Assembly (NCBI GenBank): GCA_020444775.1
Contig: JAGRHX010000007.1
Coordinates: forward strand, 1 to 12,243
Direction of reading: 5' to 3'
From: Gammaproteobacteria bacterium
GTDB lineage: Bacteria; Pseudomonadota; Gammaproteobacteria; HK1
DNA length: 12,243 nt
Shown here: piece by piece, positions 6,089 to 12,243 of the stretch
Numbering within the stretch: position 1 is the stretch's first letter
Layout of the letters: each line of letters begins with the position of its first letter
Program-made: the position numbers and the translations under genes
The notes under the pieces: model-generated
The model's input: only the letters and a program-made list of their open reading frames with translations
Database searches by the model: none
What the model was told of the DNA's origin: nothing

Positions 6089-7159
6089 ATGAGCAAGCGC
6101 TACGACACGCTCATCATGGGGGCATCCTACGGGTCGCTCCTGGCGACCAAGCTGCTGCTCGCCGGCCACGACGTCAAGCTGGTCTGCTTGCCGGCCGAGG
6201 CCGAGCTGTTCAACAAGGATGGCGCCCGGGTGCGGATGCCCGTGCGCGGTCGCGACGGTCTGGTCGAGGTCGACTCGCGCAGGCTGCCGGGCCGGTTGTC
6301 CGCGGCGACACCGACCGAGGTCGATCCGGCTGACTTCGATCTGGTCGCGCTGGCGATGCAGGAGCCGCAATACCGCTCGGACGGGGTCCGCGAGCTGCTC
6401 GATGCCGTGGCACGCGCGCGGGTGCCGTGCATGTCGATCATGAACATGCCGCCCTTGCCCTATCTGGCGCGGATCCCGGGTGTCGACCCGAACACCCTGA
6501 CCGAGTGCTATACGGATGCCAGCGTGTGGTCTTCCTTCGACCCGGCGTGCATGACCCTGTGCAGCCCGGATCCGCAGGCCTTCCGGCCTCCCGAGGAGCC
6601 GACCAACGTGCTGCAGGTGTCGTTGCCGACCAACTTCAAATCGGCCCGCTTCGACAGCGATGCGCACACCGCCATCCTCAGGCAGATGCAGGCCGATATC
6701 GAGAACGCCCGTTACGAGTCGGACGGTGTCGAGCTGGAACTGCCGGTGAAATTGAAGGTGCACGACTCGGTGTTCGTGCCGCTCGCCAAGTGGTGCATGC
6801 TGTTGACCGGCAACTATCGCTGCGTGCAGAGCGGCGAGGCGCGCTCGATCCGCGACGCGGTGCACAGCGATCTGGATGCCTCGCGCGCGGTTTACGAGTG
6901 GGTCGCACAGCTGTGCCGGACACTGGGCGCGGATCCGGCCGACCAGGTGCCCTTCGAGAAGTACGCGAACGCAGCGAATGGCCTGACCAAGCCGTCGTCG
7001 GCCGCGCGCGCGCTGTATGCCGGTGCGCCCAACATCGAACGCGTGGACCGATTGGTGCAGACCCTCGCGCGTCAGCAGGGACTGCAGAACGCGGTTGTGG
7101 ACGAAACGGTCGCCTTGGTCGATGCGCGGCTGGCGGCGAATCGCAAGAACGCGGCCTGA
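6089..7159 (+). CDS. Ketopantoate reductase-like NAD(P)-binding protein (ApbA/PanE superfamily)
   Basis: The product is 356 residues; AGGAG at 6075-6079 lies 9 nt before the ATG. The N-terminal domain starts DTLIMGASYGSLLATKLLLAGHDVKLVC (residues 6-33), matching the Rossmann start of the ApbA/PanE family. However, the glycine loop is G11-A-S-Y-G15-S, not the usual GxGxxG. In the C-terminal domain, LPVKLKV near 218-224 may supply the family's catalytic lysine (K221). KPSSAARALYAG-APNIERVDRLVQTLARQQG (301-331) matches the family's S-S...E segment, with E317 in the glutamate region. It is longer than PanE (about 300 residues) because of an insert around 140-175. PanE reduces 2-oxo acids with NADPH, and distant relatives include opine-type dehydrogenases. 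Its position after the cyclase suggests a paired role. Fold is fairly sure; substrate is unknown and pantothenate synthesis is unlikely. Confidence 0.78.
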   Translation: MSKRYDTLIMGASYGSLLATKLLLAGHDVKLVCLPAEAELFNKDGARVRMPVRGRDGLVEVDSRRLPGRLSAATPTEVDPADFDLVALAMQEPQYRSDGVRELLDAVARARVPCMSIMNMPPLPYLARIPGVDPNTLTECYTDASVWSSFDPACMTLCSPDPQAFRPPEEPTNVLQVSLPTNFKSARFDSDAHTAILRQMQADIENARYESDGVELELPVKLKVHDSVFVPLAKWCMLLTGNYRCVQSGEARSIRDAVHSDLDASRAVYEWVAQLCRTLGADPADQVPFEKYANAANGLTKPSSAARALYAGAPNIERVDRLVQTLARQQGLQNAVVDETVALVDARLAANRKNAA

Positions 7160-7184
7160 GCGGCGTCGCCACAAGACCGCTCAG
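7156..7184. terminator. Shared hairpin at the convergent gene ends
   Basis: CTGAGCGG (7156-7163) and CCGCTCAG (7177-7184) form an 8-bp stem with a 13-nt loop. The arms include the TGA stop of the reductase on the plus strand and the TGA stop of the ankyrin gene on the minus strand. One hairpin could therefore end or protect both transcripts. No T-tract is present on either side. Confidence 0.45.
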
Positions 7185-7750
7185 CGCGCCGTCTTCGACT
7201 CGTCCGTTGCGTCGTGCGCGCGCAGCAACGGTACGGTGTAGACGGCGCGCATCTGCTCGGCGAGCTCGAGGGCCCGTCGTCCGTCAGCGTCGCGGCGCTG
7301 CGGATCCGCACCGTTCTCGAGCAGGCAGGCGGTTGCGCGCGGATGGTTGTACATGGCCGCATACATCAGCGGCGAGCGGCTGGCCGCGGGGTTACCTTCG
7401 ACACGGGCACCGGCGTCCAGCAGCAGCTCGATGATCTCGACGTGGCCGTGATAGGCGCAGCCCGCGAGCGGATGCTGACCTTTGTCGTTGGACCTGTCAG
7501 GGTCCGCGCCGGCCTGTAGCAGCGCCGCCACCAGCGCCGTGTGGCCGTGGTAGGCGGCCAGCATCAGCAGGGTGTCGCCACGCGGATTCTGCGCATCTAC
7601 CGCGGTACCCGATTGCAGGCAGGCCTGCAACGAGGGCCAGTCGCCGAGACGCGCGGCTTCGAAGGGGTCGTTCGCTGAGCCGGTCGCCCCGCCCGCCCCA
7701 TCATCCACGGCCGACCCACCGGCACCATCAGGTCGCGTATGCTCGTGCAC
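7181..7750 (-). CDS. Ankyrin-repeat protein
   Basis: This is a 189-residue minus-strand gene starting at GTG 7750-7748, with GGAGG (complement of 7759-7763) 8 nt upstream. After a disordered Gly/Asp-rich leader (about 1-26) come four ankyrin repeats plus a partial cap: roughly 28-57, 58-90, 91-123, 124-156 and 157-178. They carry typical elements such as GDTLLMLAAYHGHTALVAAL, LLQAGADPD, YHGHVEIIELLLDAGARVE, SPLMYAAMYNHP and LLENGADPQRRDADG. Ankyrin repeats are protein-binding scaffolds; small bacterial versions are often linked to oxidative-stress or periplasmic roles, but here there is no signal peptide and no catalase neighbour. It converges on the reductase with a 21-bp gap and is divergent from the ABC operon. 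The fold is certain, the partner unknown. Confidence 0.9.
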   Translation of the reverse strand: MHEHTRPDGAGGSAVDDGAGGATGSANDPFEAARLGDWPSLQACLQSGTAVDAQNPRGDTLLMLAAYHGHTALVAALLQAGADPDRSNDKGQHPLAGCAYHGHVEIIELLLDAGARVEGNPAASRSPLMYAAMYNHPRATACLLENGADPQRRDADGRRALELAEQMRAVYTVPLLRAHDATDESKTAR

Positions 7751-7758
7751 GTGATCGT

Positions 7759-7763
7759 CCTCC
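7759..7763 (-). promoter_or_regulatory. Ribosome binding site supporting the GTG start of the ankyrin gene
   Basis: The plus strand reads CCTCC, giving GGAGG on the minus strand, 8 nt upstream of GTG 7750. There is no in-frame ATG with a better site nearby. Confidence 0.65.
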
Positions 7764-7801
7764 GGTCATGGGTTGGCGGCATCACTCGTGAATGCCACGG
7801 C

Positions 7802-7824
7802 CGGTCCGTCTCGATAGCGGACCG
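7802..7824. promoter_or_regulatory. Inverted repeat in the divergent ankyrin/ABC intergenic region
   Basis: CGGTCCG (7802-7808) and CGGACCG (7818-7824) are perfect 7-bp arms separated by 9 bp. The pair lies 52 bp ahead of the ankyrin start, within the 275-bp divergent gap. It could be a dimeric regulator site or a leader hairpin of the ankyrin transcript. The same gap contains a perfect TTGACA at 7864-7869 (no good -10 at the right distance) and TATAAC at 7940-7945. Confidence 0.35.
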
Positions 7825-7917
7825 TGAGTCGCGTGTGTCCGCCGTGGCGCCGTGGTTGCCATGTTGACACGTTCGCGCACTTCAGGAAGCATCGTGGCCG
7901 TCACATGCGGGGCCGCG

Positions 7918-7945
7918 TTCGCGCAACTCTGGTCCCGACTATAAC
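7918..7945 (+). promoter_or_regulatory. Candidate promoter of the ABC transporter operon
   Basis: TATAAC (7940-7945) matches five of six -10 bases and is one of few AT-rich spots in the gap. TTCGCG at 7918-7923, with a 16-bp spacer, is a poor -35. The -10 lies 80 nt before the solute-binding protein ATG. A regulator-assisted promoter would explain the weak -35; this is inference. Confidence 0.25.
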
Positions 7946-8025
7946 AAGCTGGTCCGGCCAGTCGGCGGGCGTTGCCCGGCGCATGCCTGAACCGGTAGAT
8001 AGCGATTCAACAGGAGAGGTGGAAC

Positions 8026-9660
8026 ATGATCGAGGCGGTGGCTGTTGGCGCGCATCGGCACGGTGCTCATGATTCGACGGGCACGGCGACGGGTGTCCCG
8101 ACGCGTGGTCAGGCACGGCGCTGGGCCGGACTGGGCGCGATGTTGATCACCAGTGCGCTGATGCTGGGGGCGCAAAGCGGCTTCGCCGCGGACGGCATGG
8201 TCACGGTAGTCCTGTCCGAGGAGCCCGAAGGGCTGGACGGCTGCAACTCGAATCGGTCGACGGTGGGCCGGGTGGTCAAGCAGAACATCGTCGAGACGCT
8301 GACCGAGATTGACCCGAAGGACGGCACCATCACGCCGCGACTCGCAACCTCCTGGACCAAGGTCAACGATACAACCTGGCATTTCAAGCTGCGCGAGGGC
8401 GTCAAGTTCCACGACGGCGCGCCCTTCAATGCCGAGAACGCGGCCAAGGCGATTGCCCGTACCATGGACACGACCAGCGGCGGCACCAAGGCGCGTGGCA
8501 CCGGTGGGCTGGATTGCGAGACCCGCACCAAGTCATTCGGCGACCTGCGTATCGTCGGCAAGGCCCTGGATGAATACACGCTGGAGATCAGCGCCGACAA
8601 GCCGGTGCCGATCCTGCCTACCCGCATGGGCGTGGTGTCGCTGTCATCGCCGAACACGCCGACCGACAAGCTGGTGCTGGATCCGGTCGGCACGGGCCCG
8701 TACGTCTTCGACCACTGGACGCCCGGTCAGGAGATCGTGCTGAAGCGCTTCGACGGCTACTGGGGCGAGAAGCCTCAGGTCGAGACCGCACGCTACATCT
8801 GGCGCACAGAGTCCGCCGTGCGCGCGGCGATGGTGAAGGTCGGTGAGGCAGACATCGCGCCGAACATCGCGGTTCAAGATGCCAACGATTCGAGCATGGA
8901 CTTCAGCTACCCGAACTCCGAGACCACCCGTCTGCGGATCGACATGACGCGGCCACCGCTGGACGATCGCCGGGTGCGTCTGGCCATGAACTACGCCATC
9001 GACCGGGATGCGATTCGTGGCTCGGTGCTGTCCAAGGACGTCATTCCCGCGACCCAGATCGTGGTGCCGAGCATCAACGGTCACAACCCGGAGCTGAAGG
9101 TGTGGCCCTACGATCCGGCCAAGGCCAAGCAGCTCCTGGACGAGGCGCGATCCGCTGGCGTACCGCTCGACAAGGAGCTGGAGATCGTCGGGCGCATCAA
9201 CATCTACCCGAACGCCACCGAGACCATGGAGGTCATGATGGCGATGCTCCAGGCGGTCGGTCTGAACGTGAAGCTGCGCATGCTCGAGGTGGCTGAGTGG
9301 CTGGACATCCTCACCAAGCCCTACGCGGAGGATCGCGGCCCGGTGCTGCTGCAGGCACAGCACGACAACAACAACGGCGACGCGGTGTTCTCCGTGTACA
9401 ACAAGTACGCTTGTGACGGTGCCCAGTCGACCACCTGCGACAAGCATCTGGACGAGCTGATCGCGAAGGCTTCGACCCTCTCCGGTGAGGAGCGACGCAA
9501 GGCCTGGCAGGAGGTCTTCCGGATCATCAACGAGGATCTGGTGGCGGACGTCTGGATGTATCACATGGTCGGCTACTCGCGGGTCGGCCAGCGCATCAAC
9601 TTCACGCCGAGCATCTCCACCAACAGCGAGCTGCACCTGGAAGACATCACCTTCAAGTGA
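8026..9660 (+). CDS. ABC transporter solute-binding protein, family 5 (peptide/opine/nickel type)
   Basis: The product is 544 residues; AGGAGAGG at 8012-8019 lies 6 nt before the ATG. It binds the transport substrate in the periplasm and hands it to the permeases encoded downstream. The N-terminus is unusually long: about 30 polar residues precede a basic RR and hydrophobic core (AGLGAMLITSALMLGAQSG, 34-52), with likely cleavage at GFA before A55. There is no lipobox cysteine, so it should be soluble. The mature part begins VTVVLSEEPEGLDGCNSN and contains the family-5 hallmark TWHFKLREGVKFHDGAPF near 116-133, followed by a central region with GTGPYVFDHW and a late VRLAMNYAIDRDAI. This class carries oligopeptides, dipeptides, nickel-chelates, opines and some sugars. 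The residues seen do not identify the ligand. Confidence 0.93.
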   Translation: MIEAVAVGAHRHGAHDSTGTATGVPTRGQARRWAGLGAMLITSALMLGAQSGFAADGMVTVVLSEEPEGLDGCNSNRSTVGRVVKQNIVETLTEIDPKDGTITPRLATSWTKVNDTTWHFKLREGVKFHDGAPFNAENAAKAIARTMDTTSGGTKARGTGGLDCETRTKSFGDLRIVGKALDEYTLEISADKPVPILPTRMGVVSLSSPNTPTDKLVLDPVGTGPYVFDHWTPGQEIVLKRFDGYWGEKPQVETARYIWRTESAVRAAMVKVGEADIAPNIAVQDANDSSMDFSYPNSETTRLRIDMTRPPLDDRRVRLAMNYAIDRDAIRGSVLSKDVIPATQIVVPSINGHNPELKVWPYDPAKAKQLLDEARSAGVPLDKELEIVGRINIYPNATETMEVMMAMLQAVGLNVKLRMLEVAEWLDILTKPYAEDRGPVLLQAQHDNNNGDAVFSVYNKYACDGAQSTTCDKHLDELIAKASTLSGEERRKAWQEVFRIINEDLVADVWMYHMVGYSRVGQRINFTPSISTNSELHLEDITFK

Positions 9661-9672
9661 TGTCACCGGGCG

Positions 9673-9701
9673 GAGCCGGCAGGTAATCTGCCTGCCGGCT
9701 C
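9673..9701. terminator. Strong hairpin between solute-binding protein and permease genes
   Basis: GAGCCGGCAGG (9673-9683) and CCTGCCGGCTC (9691-9701) are an 11-bp perfect GC-rich stem with a 7-nt loop, starting 12 nt after the stop. Only a short mixed tract (GCTGTTGCC) follows, so full termination is doubtful. In ABC operons such a stem commonly protects the upstream message or partly ends transcription, so that binding protein exceeds permease. Confidence 0.65.
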
Positions 9702-9741
9702 GCTGTTGCCGCGTACCCGCCGGCCGCGCCGTGTGCCGGAA

Positions 9742-9769
9742 CCGGTCGAACGCACCCGGTCGAACGCAA
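9742..9769. repeat. 14-bp tandem duplication just before the permease gene
   Basis: CCGGTCGAACGCAC (9742-9755) is followed directly by CCGGTCGAACGCAA (9756-9769), identical in 13 of 14 bases. The second copy runs into the AAAGGG that probably serves as ribosome site for the permease. Confidence 0.85.
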
Positions 9770-9782
9770 AGGGCTCCAAGGC

Positions 9783-10700
9783 TTGCTCAACTACCTGGCA
9801 AGACGCTTCGCGCACGGCGCGATTGCATTGATCGGTCTGGTCATCGCGGTCTTCTTCCTGGCCCGCCTGACGGGCGATCCCACCAATCTCTATCTGCCCA
9901 TTGATGCATCGCTTCAGACGCGCCAGGAGTTCGCGCACAAGCATGGATTCGATCGGCCGGTCACCGAGCAGTTCCTGAGTTTCCTGTCGGACGTCTCCGA
10001 GGGTGATCTGGGCTACTCGCTGCGCAAGCAGCGACCCGCCGCGGAGCTGGTGCTGGAAGCCTATCCGACCACCTTGAAGCTGGCCCTGGTGACCATGGTC
10101 ATCGCCTTCGTGCTGGCCGTGGTGGTCGGCGCGTTGGCAGCCTACCGTCCTGGCGGTGCATTCGACCGGATCAGCAGTGTCAGCTCCCTGGCCGCAGCCA
10201 GCGCGCCGGACTTCTGGGTCGCGATCACCGCCATACTGGTGTTCTCGGTGAGTCTGGGCTGGCTGCCGACCTCCGGTCTGGGCGGCTTTCCGTATTGGGT
10301 GATGCCGGTCACCGTGCTGGCCCTGCGTCCTTTCGGACTGCTCGTACAGGTGGTGCGCGCGGCAATGCTGGACGCCCTGTCCTCGGCCTTCGTCAAGACC
10401 GCTCGCGCCAAGGGCGTGGGTGAGCATCGTGTGATCTTCGTGCATGCGCTGCGCAACGCGACGCTCTCGGTGGTCACCGTGGCGGGTGATCTCACCGTTG
10501 GTCTCATCAACGGCGCGGTGATCGTGGAAACCGTGTTCGGCTGGCCTGGGGTCGGCAAGCTGATGATCGATGCGGTCATCCAGCGTGATTTCCCCACTGT
10601 CCAGGCCGCGATCATGATGACCGCCTCGGCCATCTTCCTGCTCAACATCCTCATCGACCTGGCCTACGTGGGGCTCGACCCGAGGATCCGGCACCAATGA
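9783..10700 (+). CDS. ABC transporter permease, DppB-like
   Basis: The product is 305 residues from TTG 9783. No upstream in-frame ATG or GTG was found, AAAGGG at 9768-9773 lies 9 nt before it, and LNYLARRFAHG is a typical beginning for this family. It is an inner-membrane subunit of the importer. The first helix is about 11-29, ending in ARLTGDPTNLYLP. An external domain follows with EFAHKHGFDRPVTEQF and GDLGYSLR. Further helices are near 98-120, 140-160, 172-192, 232-250 and 278-297. The cytoplasmic EAA loop, which contacts the ATPase, is FVKTARAKGVGEHRVIFVHALRNA at about 203-226. The hallmark GAVIVETVFGWPGVGKL is at 244-260. It overlaps the next permease by 4 bp (ATGA), indicating translational coupling. 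The family call is secure. Confidence 0.92.
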   Translation: MLNYLARRFAHGAIALIGLVIAVFFLARLTGDPTNLYLPIDASLQTRQEFAHKHGFDRPVTEQFLSFLSDVSEGDLGYSLRKQRPAAELVLEAYPTTLKLALVTMVIAFVLAVVVGALAAYRPGGAFDRISSVSSLAAASAPDFWVAITAILVFSVSLGWLPTSGLGGFPYWVMPVTVLALRPFGLLVQVVRAAMLDALSSAFVKTARAKGVGEHRVIFVHALRNATLSVVTVAGDLTVGLINGAVIVETVFGWPGVGKLMIDAVIQRDFPTVQAAIMMTASAIFLLNILIDLAYVGLDPRIRHQ

Positions 10701-11701
10701 GCATTCGCGAGACCGAAACCAGGCGTGCTGACGAGACGGCCACGGTCGCGGTGAGCGCTGCTCAGGAAGCGCTCACCATTCGTCGCGGCCTGCCGTGGTG
10801 GCGATTGTTGCTGCGCGATCCCTTCGCCCTGTTGGCGGCACTGTGGCTGCTGCTGATGGCAGTGTGCGTGATCATCGGGCCGGCATTGCTCGGTGATGCC
10901 GCGACGGCGATCAATCTTCGTGCGCGGAACATGCCACCGGGCTCGCTGGAGCAGGGTTGGCTGATGGTGCTGGGCAGCGACGCGCTTGGGCGCAGCATGC
11001 TCGCGCGACTGGTGGTTGCCTCCCGGAACACGCTGCTGATCGCGCTGAGCGCGGTCCTGGTCGCCATGCTGGTCGGCGGCTTTCTCGGTCTGATCGCCGG
11101 CTACGTGGGGCGCGGCGTCGGCAACGTGATCATGCGTCTGTCCGATATCGTGCAGAGCTTTCCCTCGCTGTTGCTCGCGGTGGTCGTGCTCTACATGCTA
11201 GAGCCCGCGGTCGGTAATCTGGTCATCGTGCTCGCCATCACGCGGATACCGTCCTACCTGCGGGTGACCCGCGCCGAGGTGCTGGAGATCCGCGAGCGCG
11301 TGTTCGTCGATGCATCCCGGGCATTGGGCGCGGGTCGATATCACATCCTGGTGCGTCACATCACCCCAATCGTCGCGCCGACGCTGCTGACCATCATGAC
11401 GGTCGATTTCGCCATCGTCATGCTGGCCGAATCCGGTCTGAGTTTTCTGGGTATCGGTATCCAGCCGCCGGAAATTACCTGGGGGCTGATGGTGGCGCAG
11501 GGACGCAATTATCTGAATCAGGCCTGGTGGCTGGCCTTTCTCCCGGGCCTTGCGATCATGCTCGCGACCCTGTCTGCGAACCTGCTGTCGAGCTGGCTGA
11601 GAATCGCAACCGACCCTGTGCAGCGCTGGCGACTGGAAGTGCCTCAGGCCGCTGGCACCTCTGATGGGGACGCCGGCGATGAACGGCCCGGCACGCCCTG
11701 A
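10697..11701 (+). CDS. ABC transporter permease, DppC-like
   Basis: The product is 334 residues; its ATG overlaps the preceding stop in ATGA, so its translation is probably coupled. The roughly 38-residue charged N-terminal tail and WWRLLLRDPFALLAALWLL are typical of DppC-type subunits, with a first helix near 43-63. LGSDALGRSMLARLV (92-106) is the conserved post-helix motif. The EAA loop is FVDASRALGAGRYHILVRHI at about 203-222, and AESGLSFLGIGIQPP-EITWG at 244-263 is the family hallmark. Remaining helices are near 112-136, 157-182, 227-250 and 278-299. The C-terminus has a short hydrophilic extension (about 310-334) that is probably disordered. With the preceding gene it would form the heterodimeric membrane channel. 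Confidence 0.92.
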   Translation: MSIRETETRRADETATVAVSAAQEALTIRRGLPWWRLLLRDPFALLAALWLLLMAVCVIIGPALLGDAATAINLRARNMPPGSLEQGWLMVLGSDALGRSMLARLVVASRNTLLIALSAVLVAMLVGGFLGLIAGYVGRGVGNVIMRLSDIVQSFPSLLLAVVVLYMLEPAVGNLVIVLAITRIPSYLRVTRAEVLEIRERVFVDASRALGAGRYHILVRHITPIVAPTLLTIMTVDFAIVMLAESGLSFLGIGIQPPEITWGLMVAQGRNYLNQAWWLAFLPGLAIMLATLSANLLSSWLRIATDPVQRWRLEVPQAAGTSDGDAGDERPGTP

Positions 11702-11709
11702 GTACCGAT

Positions 11710-12243
11710 ATGAGCGACGATGTGTCGAGCGATGACAACGACGATCTGCTGACGGTGGACGACCTGCGGGTCGAGTTCCGTAGTGGTCGTGAGACCGTGC
11801 GCGCCGTCAACGGCGTGAACCTGCGCGTGCGTGCTGGCGAGACCGCCGCGATCCTCGGTGAGAGCGGCTCGGGCAAGAGCGTGACCATGTCAGCGGTGAT
11901 GCGACTGCTGCAAACACCCCCGGCACGGATTACCGGTGGTCGGGTCCGCTTTGCCGGACAGGACGTGCTCGCCATGCCGATGGAGCAATGGCGACGCCGC
12001 TGCGGCGTGGACATGAGCATGGTCTTCCAGGACGCGCTGGCCTCGCTGAATCCGGTGTTCAGTGTCGGTTGGCAGATCGCCGAGCTGTTTCGAGTCCATA
12101 ACGTAGCCGCCGGTCGCGAGGCGTGGAGCCGGGCGGTGAAACTGTTGGAGCGCGTCGGTATCCCCGACGCGGCCAACCGGGCCGACGATTTCCCGCATCA
12201 GTTCTCCGGCGGGATGCGGCAACGGGTGATGATTGCGATGGCC
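11710..12243 (+). CDS. ABC transporter ATP-binding protein, DppD-like (5' part, truncated by window end)
   Basis: 178 codons are visible, open to the last base. The ATG lies 8 nt after the permease stop with only a weak ribosome site, so translation is probably coupled to the upstream gene. After an acidic leader (MSDDVSSDDNDD), the nucleotide-binding domain begins at L13. Walker A is GESGSGKS at 50-57, the Q-loop glutamine is Q107 in MVFQDALASLNP, and the ABC signature FSGGMRQR is at 165-172. Walker B would come immediately after the window end. The N-P sequence after the Q-loop (SLNPVF) is typical of the OppD/DppD group, which usually pairs with a second ATPase (DppF-type) encoded next. It powers uptake by hydrolysing ATP at the cytoplasmic face of the two permeases. 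Confidence 0.93.
   Translation, partial: MSDDVSSDDNDDLLTVDDLRVEFRSGRETVRAVNGVNLRVRAGETAAILGESGSGKSVTMSAVMRLLQTPPARITGGRVRFAGQDVLAMPMEQWRRRCGVDMSMVFQDALASLNPVFSVGWQIAELFRVHNVAAGREAWSRAVKLLERVGIPDAANRADDFPHQFSGGMRQRVMIAMA

Noticed and set aside
5912..7174. 420-codon minus-strand frame
   Set aside because: It is antisense to the PanE-like gene, whose motifs and ribosome site are clear, and it also runs into the convergent ankyrin gene end.
7864..7892. Promoter from the perfect TTGACA at 7864
   Set aside because: The hexamer 17 bp downstream (AAGCAT) matches only three -10 bases. It is mentioned only as context.

Overview
The window is GC-rich and gene-dense. It most resembles a chromosomal segment of a Gram-negative bacterium, probably Pseudomonadota. 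The evidence is Sec-type signal peptides on a cyclase-family hydrolase and a solute-binding protein, strong GGAGG ribosome sites, several TTG/GTG starts and a DppABCD-like transport operon. The species cannot be named from the sequence. There are no tRNA, rRNA, CRISPR, transposase or phage genes.

Layout: (1) 1-309 is the 3' end of a luciferase-like (LLM class) oxidoreductase, converging on a small FeoA-like gene on the minus strand (370-609). (2) A 202-bp divergent intergenic region with a 17-bp tandem repeat and an AT-rich Fur-box-like site precedes a plus-strand beta-hydroxyacid dehydrogenase (812-1660) and a GMC-family FAD oxidoreductase (1825-3492, TTG start). (3) 3493-4904 holds two small poorly characterised genes: a 96-aa unknown at 3698-3988 and a 129-aa internally duplicated PGDYG-like protein at 4219-4608. 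It also has a palindromic operator-like element, a 14-bp minisatellite and a palindrome-rich gap. (4) 4905-7159 carries an exported cyclase-family (kynurenine-formamidase fold) protein with two His-to-Gln changes in its metal motif, followed by a ketopantoate-reductase-like protein. (5) An ankyrin-repeat gene (7181-7750, minus strand) converges on the reductase. (6) 8026-12243 is an ABC importer operon of the peptide/opine/nickel family: solute-binding protein, two permeases and the start of an ATPase that runs off the window.

Taken together this looks like a catabolic or detoxification neighbourhood. An importer brings in a small organic or peptide-like substrate. A periplasmic hydrolase-like protein and three or four different oxidoreductases (LLM, beta-hydroxyacid dehydrogenase, GMC, ketopantoate-reductase-like) could process it. 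The genes fall into several transcription units, not one operon, and the substrate cannot be deduced. No plainly new defence or mobile system is visible. The points most worth a second look are the Gln-substituted cyclase, the degenerate nucleotide-binding loop of the reductase next to it, the promoter-linked palindrome with an extra half-site at 3529-3571, the two separate 14-bp tandem repeats, and the strong hairpin between the binding-protein and permease genes.
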